Of a DNA stretch of 64,000 nt, positions 62,640 through 64,000 are shown in pieces. Origin of the DNA: Capnocytophaga sp. ARDL2 (GTDB lineage Bacteria; Bacteroidota; Bacteroidia; Flavobacteriales; Flavobacteriaceae). The DNA lies in the NCBI RefSeq assembly GCF_041530365.1, contig NZ_CP168034.1, forward strand, positions 992,001 to 1,056,000, read 5' to 3'. A program made the translations under genes and the position numbers. The number at the start of each line of letters is the position of its first letter. Position 1 is the first letter of the stretch. A model generated the notes under the pieces. That model was not told where the DNA came from and searched no databases. It saw only the letters and a list, made by a program, of their open reading frames with translations.

Positions 62640-64000
62640 ATGAATGATTCTGTTTCTAAAATAAACACTATTCTAACAAAAGAATATCTGCAAAATCAAA
62701 AAGAAAATCAGTATTTTGAACGAAAAGGTTTAGGAGAAAAAGACACCAAACCAAGCAAAATAGCAGAAGAACTTGTAGGTATGCTTAATGCTGATGGGGG
62801 TGTATTGGTTTTTGGAGTTTCGGACAAGGGCGAATTTCAATCGGTAAGAGAACTTCCCAATTTAGATGATTTCAGAAAAATTATTTTTGACTACATCAAA
62901 CCGCCTTGTAATATCGAATTAGAAGAAGTAGAAATAGACGGAAACCTAATTTTTATTTACCACATTGAGCAAGATTTAGAAAGAATATTTAGTATAAAAG
63001 ATAACGAAAAAATATTCCTAAGGATTGCTGACACCAACCGAGAACTTTCGCGTGAGCAAGTGAAAAAATTAGAATATGATAAAAACATCAGGCGATTTGA
63101 AGAAGAAATCATCTCCGATTTTGATACAGAAGACTTAGATTATGACCTGCTTGAAGAGTATAAGAAAAGACTAAAATATCAAGGGGAAATATTTGATTTA
63201 CTTGTCAAAAGACATCTGGCTCAGAAAAAGGGAAATGATTATTTATTTAAAAAATCTGCTATTTTACTTTTTGCGAAAGACCCTGAAAAATATATTCCTT
63301 CGGCTTCCGTTCGTTACATTAGATTTGAAGGTACTCAGTCTAAAACAGGTGATAATCATAATGTTATAAAAGATCAAAGATTTGAAAATAATATTCCCAA
63401 ACTTATCGATGAGCTTCGCTACTTTATAAAGATAACCCTGAAAGATTATTATTTCTTAGATATTGAGCAAGGAAAATTTATAAAAGTACCTGAGTATCCA
63501 GAAGATGCTTGGTTAGAAGGAATTGTTAACGCTCTTTGTCATCGTTCGTACAATGCACAAGGAAATTCGGTGTATATCAAGCATTTTGATAATAGAATCG
63601 AAATTAGCAATAGCGGTCCGCTACCTGCACAGGTTACCATCGATAATATAAAAACTGAACGCTTTGCCCGAAACCCAAGAATCGCTCGTGTTTTAGAAGA
63701 CTTAGGTTGGGTACGCCAACTCAATGAAGGCGTAAATCGTATTTATGAATCAATGGAAAAATCAATGCTTTCTGAACCTGAATACCAAGTAAGAAACAAT
63801 AATGTATATCTAACTTTGAAAAATAAAGTCAGTATGCACAGTAAAACCATCGCTACTGAAATTATCAATCAAATCGAACAACAATGGGAAAATTATAACG
63901 ATACACAAAGAAAAATCATATTATTTTTATGTGCTGAAAATCAATTAACATCATTGGAAATCGCTCAGAAAATAGAAACTTCCGAAAGAACGATAAGGCG
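62640..64000 (+). CDS. AlbA_2-domain ATP-binding protein (partial, runs off the window)
   Basis: The frame is open from ATG 62640 to the last base (about 453 codons). It has an AlbA_2 (Schlafen-like) domain near residues 20-130 (YFERKGLGEKDTKPSKIAEE, LVGMLNADGGVLVFGVSDKG), then a RecG-like HATPase_c_4 region (WLEGIVNALCHRSYNAQGNS, NRIEISNSGPLP) and the start of a winged helix (TSLEIAQKIETSERTIR). Such proteins often sit inside type I RM operons. It starts 47 bases after hsdM. Confidence 0.85.
   Translation, partial: MNDSVSKINTILTKEYLQNQKENQYFERKGLGEKDTKPSKIAEELVGMLNADGGVLVFGVSDKGEFQSVRELPNLDDFRKIIFDYIKPPCNIELEEVEIDGNLIFIYHIEQDLERIFSIKDNEKIFLRIADTNRELSREQVKKLEYDKNIRRFEEEIISDFDTEDLDYDLLEEYKKRLKYQGEIFDLLVKRHLAQKKGNDYLFKKSAILLFAKDPEKYIPSASVRYIRFEGTQSKTGDNHNVIKDQRFENNIPKLIDELRYFIKITLKDYYFLDIEQGKFIKVPEYPEDAWLEGIVNALCHRSYNAQGNSVYIKHFDNRIEISNSGPLPAQVTIDNIKTERFARNPRIARVLEDLGWVRQLNEGVNRIYESMEKSMLSEPEYQVRNNNVYLTLKNKVSMHSKTIATEIINQIEQQWENYNDTQRKIILFLCAENQLTSLEIAQKIETSERTIR

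Overview
The window is about 64 kb of AT-rich chromosome from a member of the Bacteroidota, most likely order Flavobacteriales. The evidence is the gene content and order (coaX - outer-membrane protein - lptC - ppiD; cdsA - psd; trmD beside a small DUF4258-like gene), many short lipoproteins, and start sites preceded by the Bacteroidota sigma-A motif TAnnTTTG, sometimes with TTTG or TTG about 16-22 bases further upstream. I cannot name the genus from sequence alone.

The first 43 kb is mostly ordinary housekeeping sequence. 0-4 kb holds a Pit-type phosphate transporter end, hemH-hemJ (last steps of haem synthesis), an orphan NtrY-like histidine kinase and tadA. 4.1-4.5 kb is a triplicated tRNA-Phe array with its own promoter and terminator. 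5.1-6.1 kb is a complete IS982-family insertion sequence with a 7-bp target duplication. 6.6-14.5 kb carries coaX, an outer-membrane protein, lptC, ppiD, a lipoprotein, a YiiX-like hydrolase and a frameshifted saccharopine-dehydrogenase-like gene. A decayed LytTR response regulator follows. 15.4-20.6 kb is a compact run of LUD protein, cdsA, psd, acyl-CoA-binding protein and lipoprotein superoxide dismutase, followed by a Dcp-like peptidase. 20.6-29 kb contains a cysteine-synthase-like enzyme, a UMF1-type MFS protein, a degraded cas6 remnant, purK-purE, idi, a QueD-like gene and pgi. 29-35 kb (minus strand) contains an M23 peptidase, tryptophan 2,3-dioxygenase, a DUF3108 protein, an arginase-family enzyme and a frameshifted kynureninase. 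36-43 kb contains a CYTH protein, a COG4389 membrane protein, dinB, trmD and mnmE.

From 43 kb to the end the window becomes an accessory region with defence genes. Small blocks (Crp/Fnr regulator - YdcZ transporter - GNAT; SRPBCC - MarR) are separated by scars that match the 5' end of one intact gene of unknown function at 50157-50717. A DUF262-DUF1524 (GmrSD-like) nuclease gene sits between two perfect 188-bp copies of the 3' end of a merR gene. At 53.8-56.9 kb is an unusually AT-rich three-gene operon: a DUF262 protein, an AAA ATPase, and an uncharacterised protein whose C-terminus looks like a RelE/HigB-type domain. This is the best candidate for an undescribed system. The window ends in a type I restriction-modification locus (hsdM plus an AlbA_2/ATPase protein running off the edge).

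At least six genes carry single-base shifts that lie mostly in short homopolymers. They may be real decay or systematic sequencing/assembly error; raw reads are needed to decide, and I flag each one.
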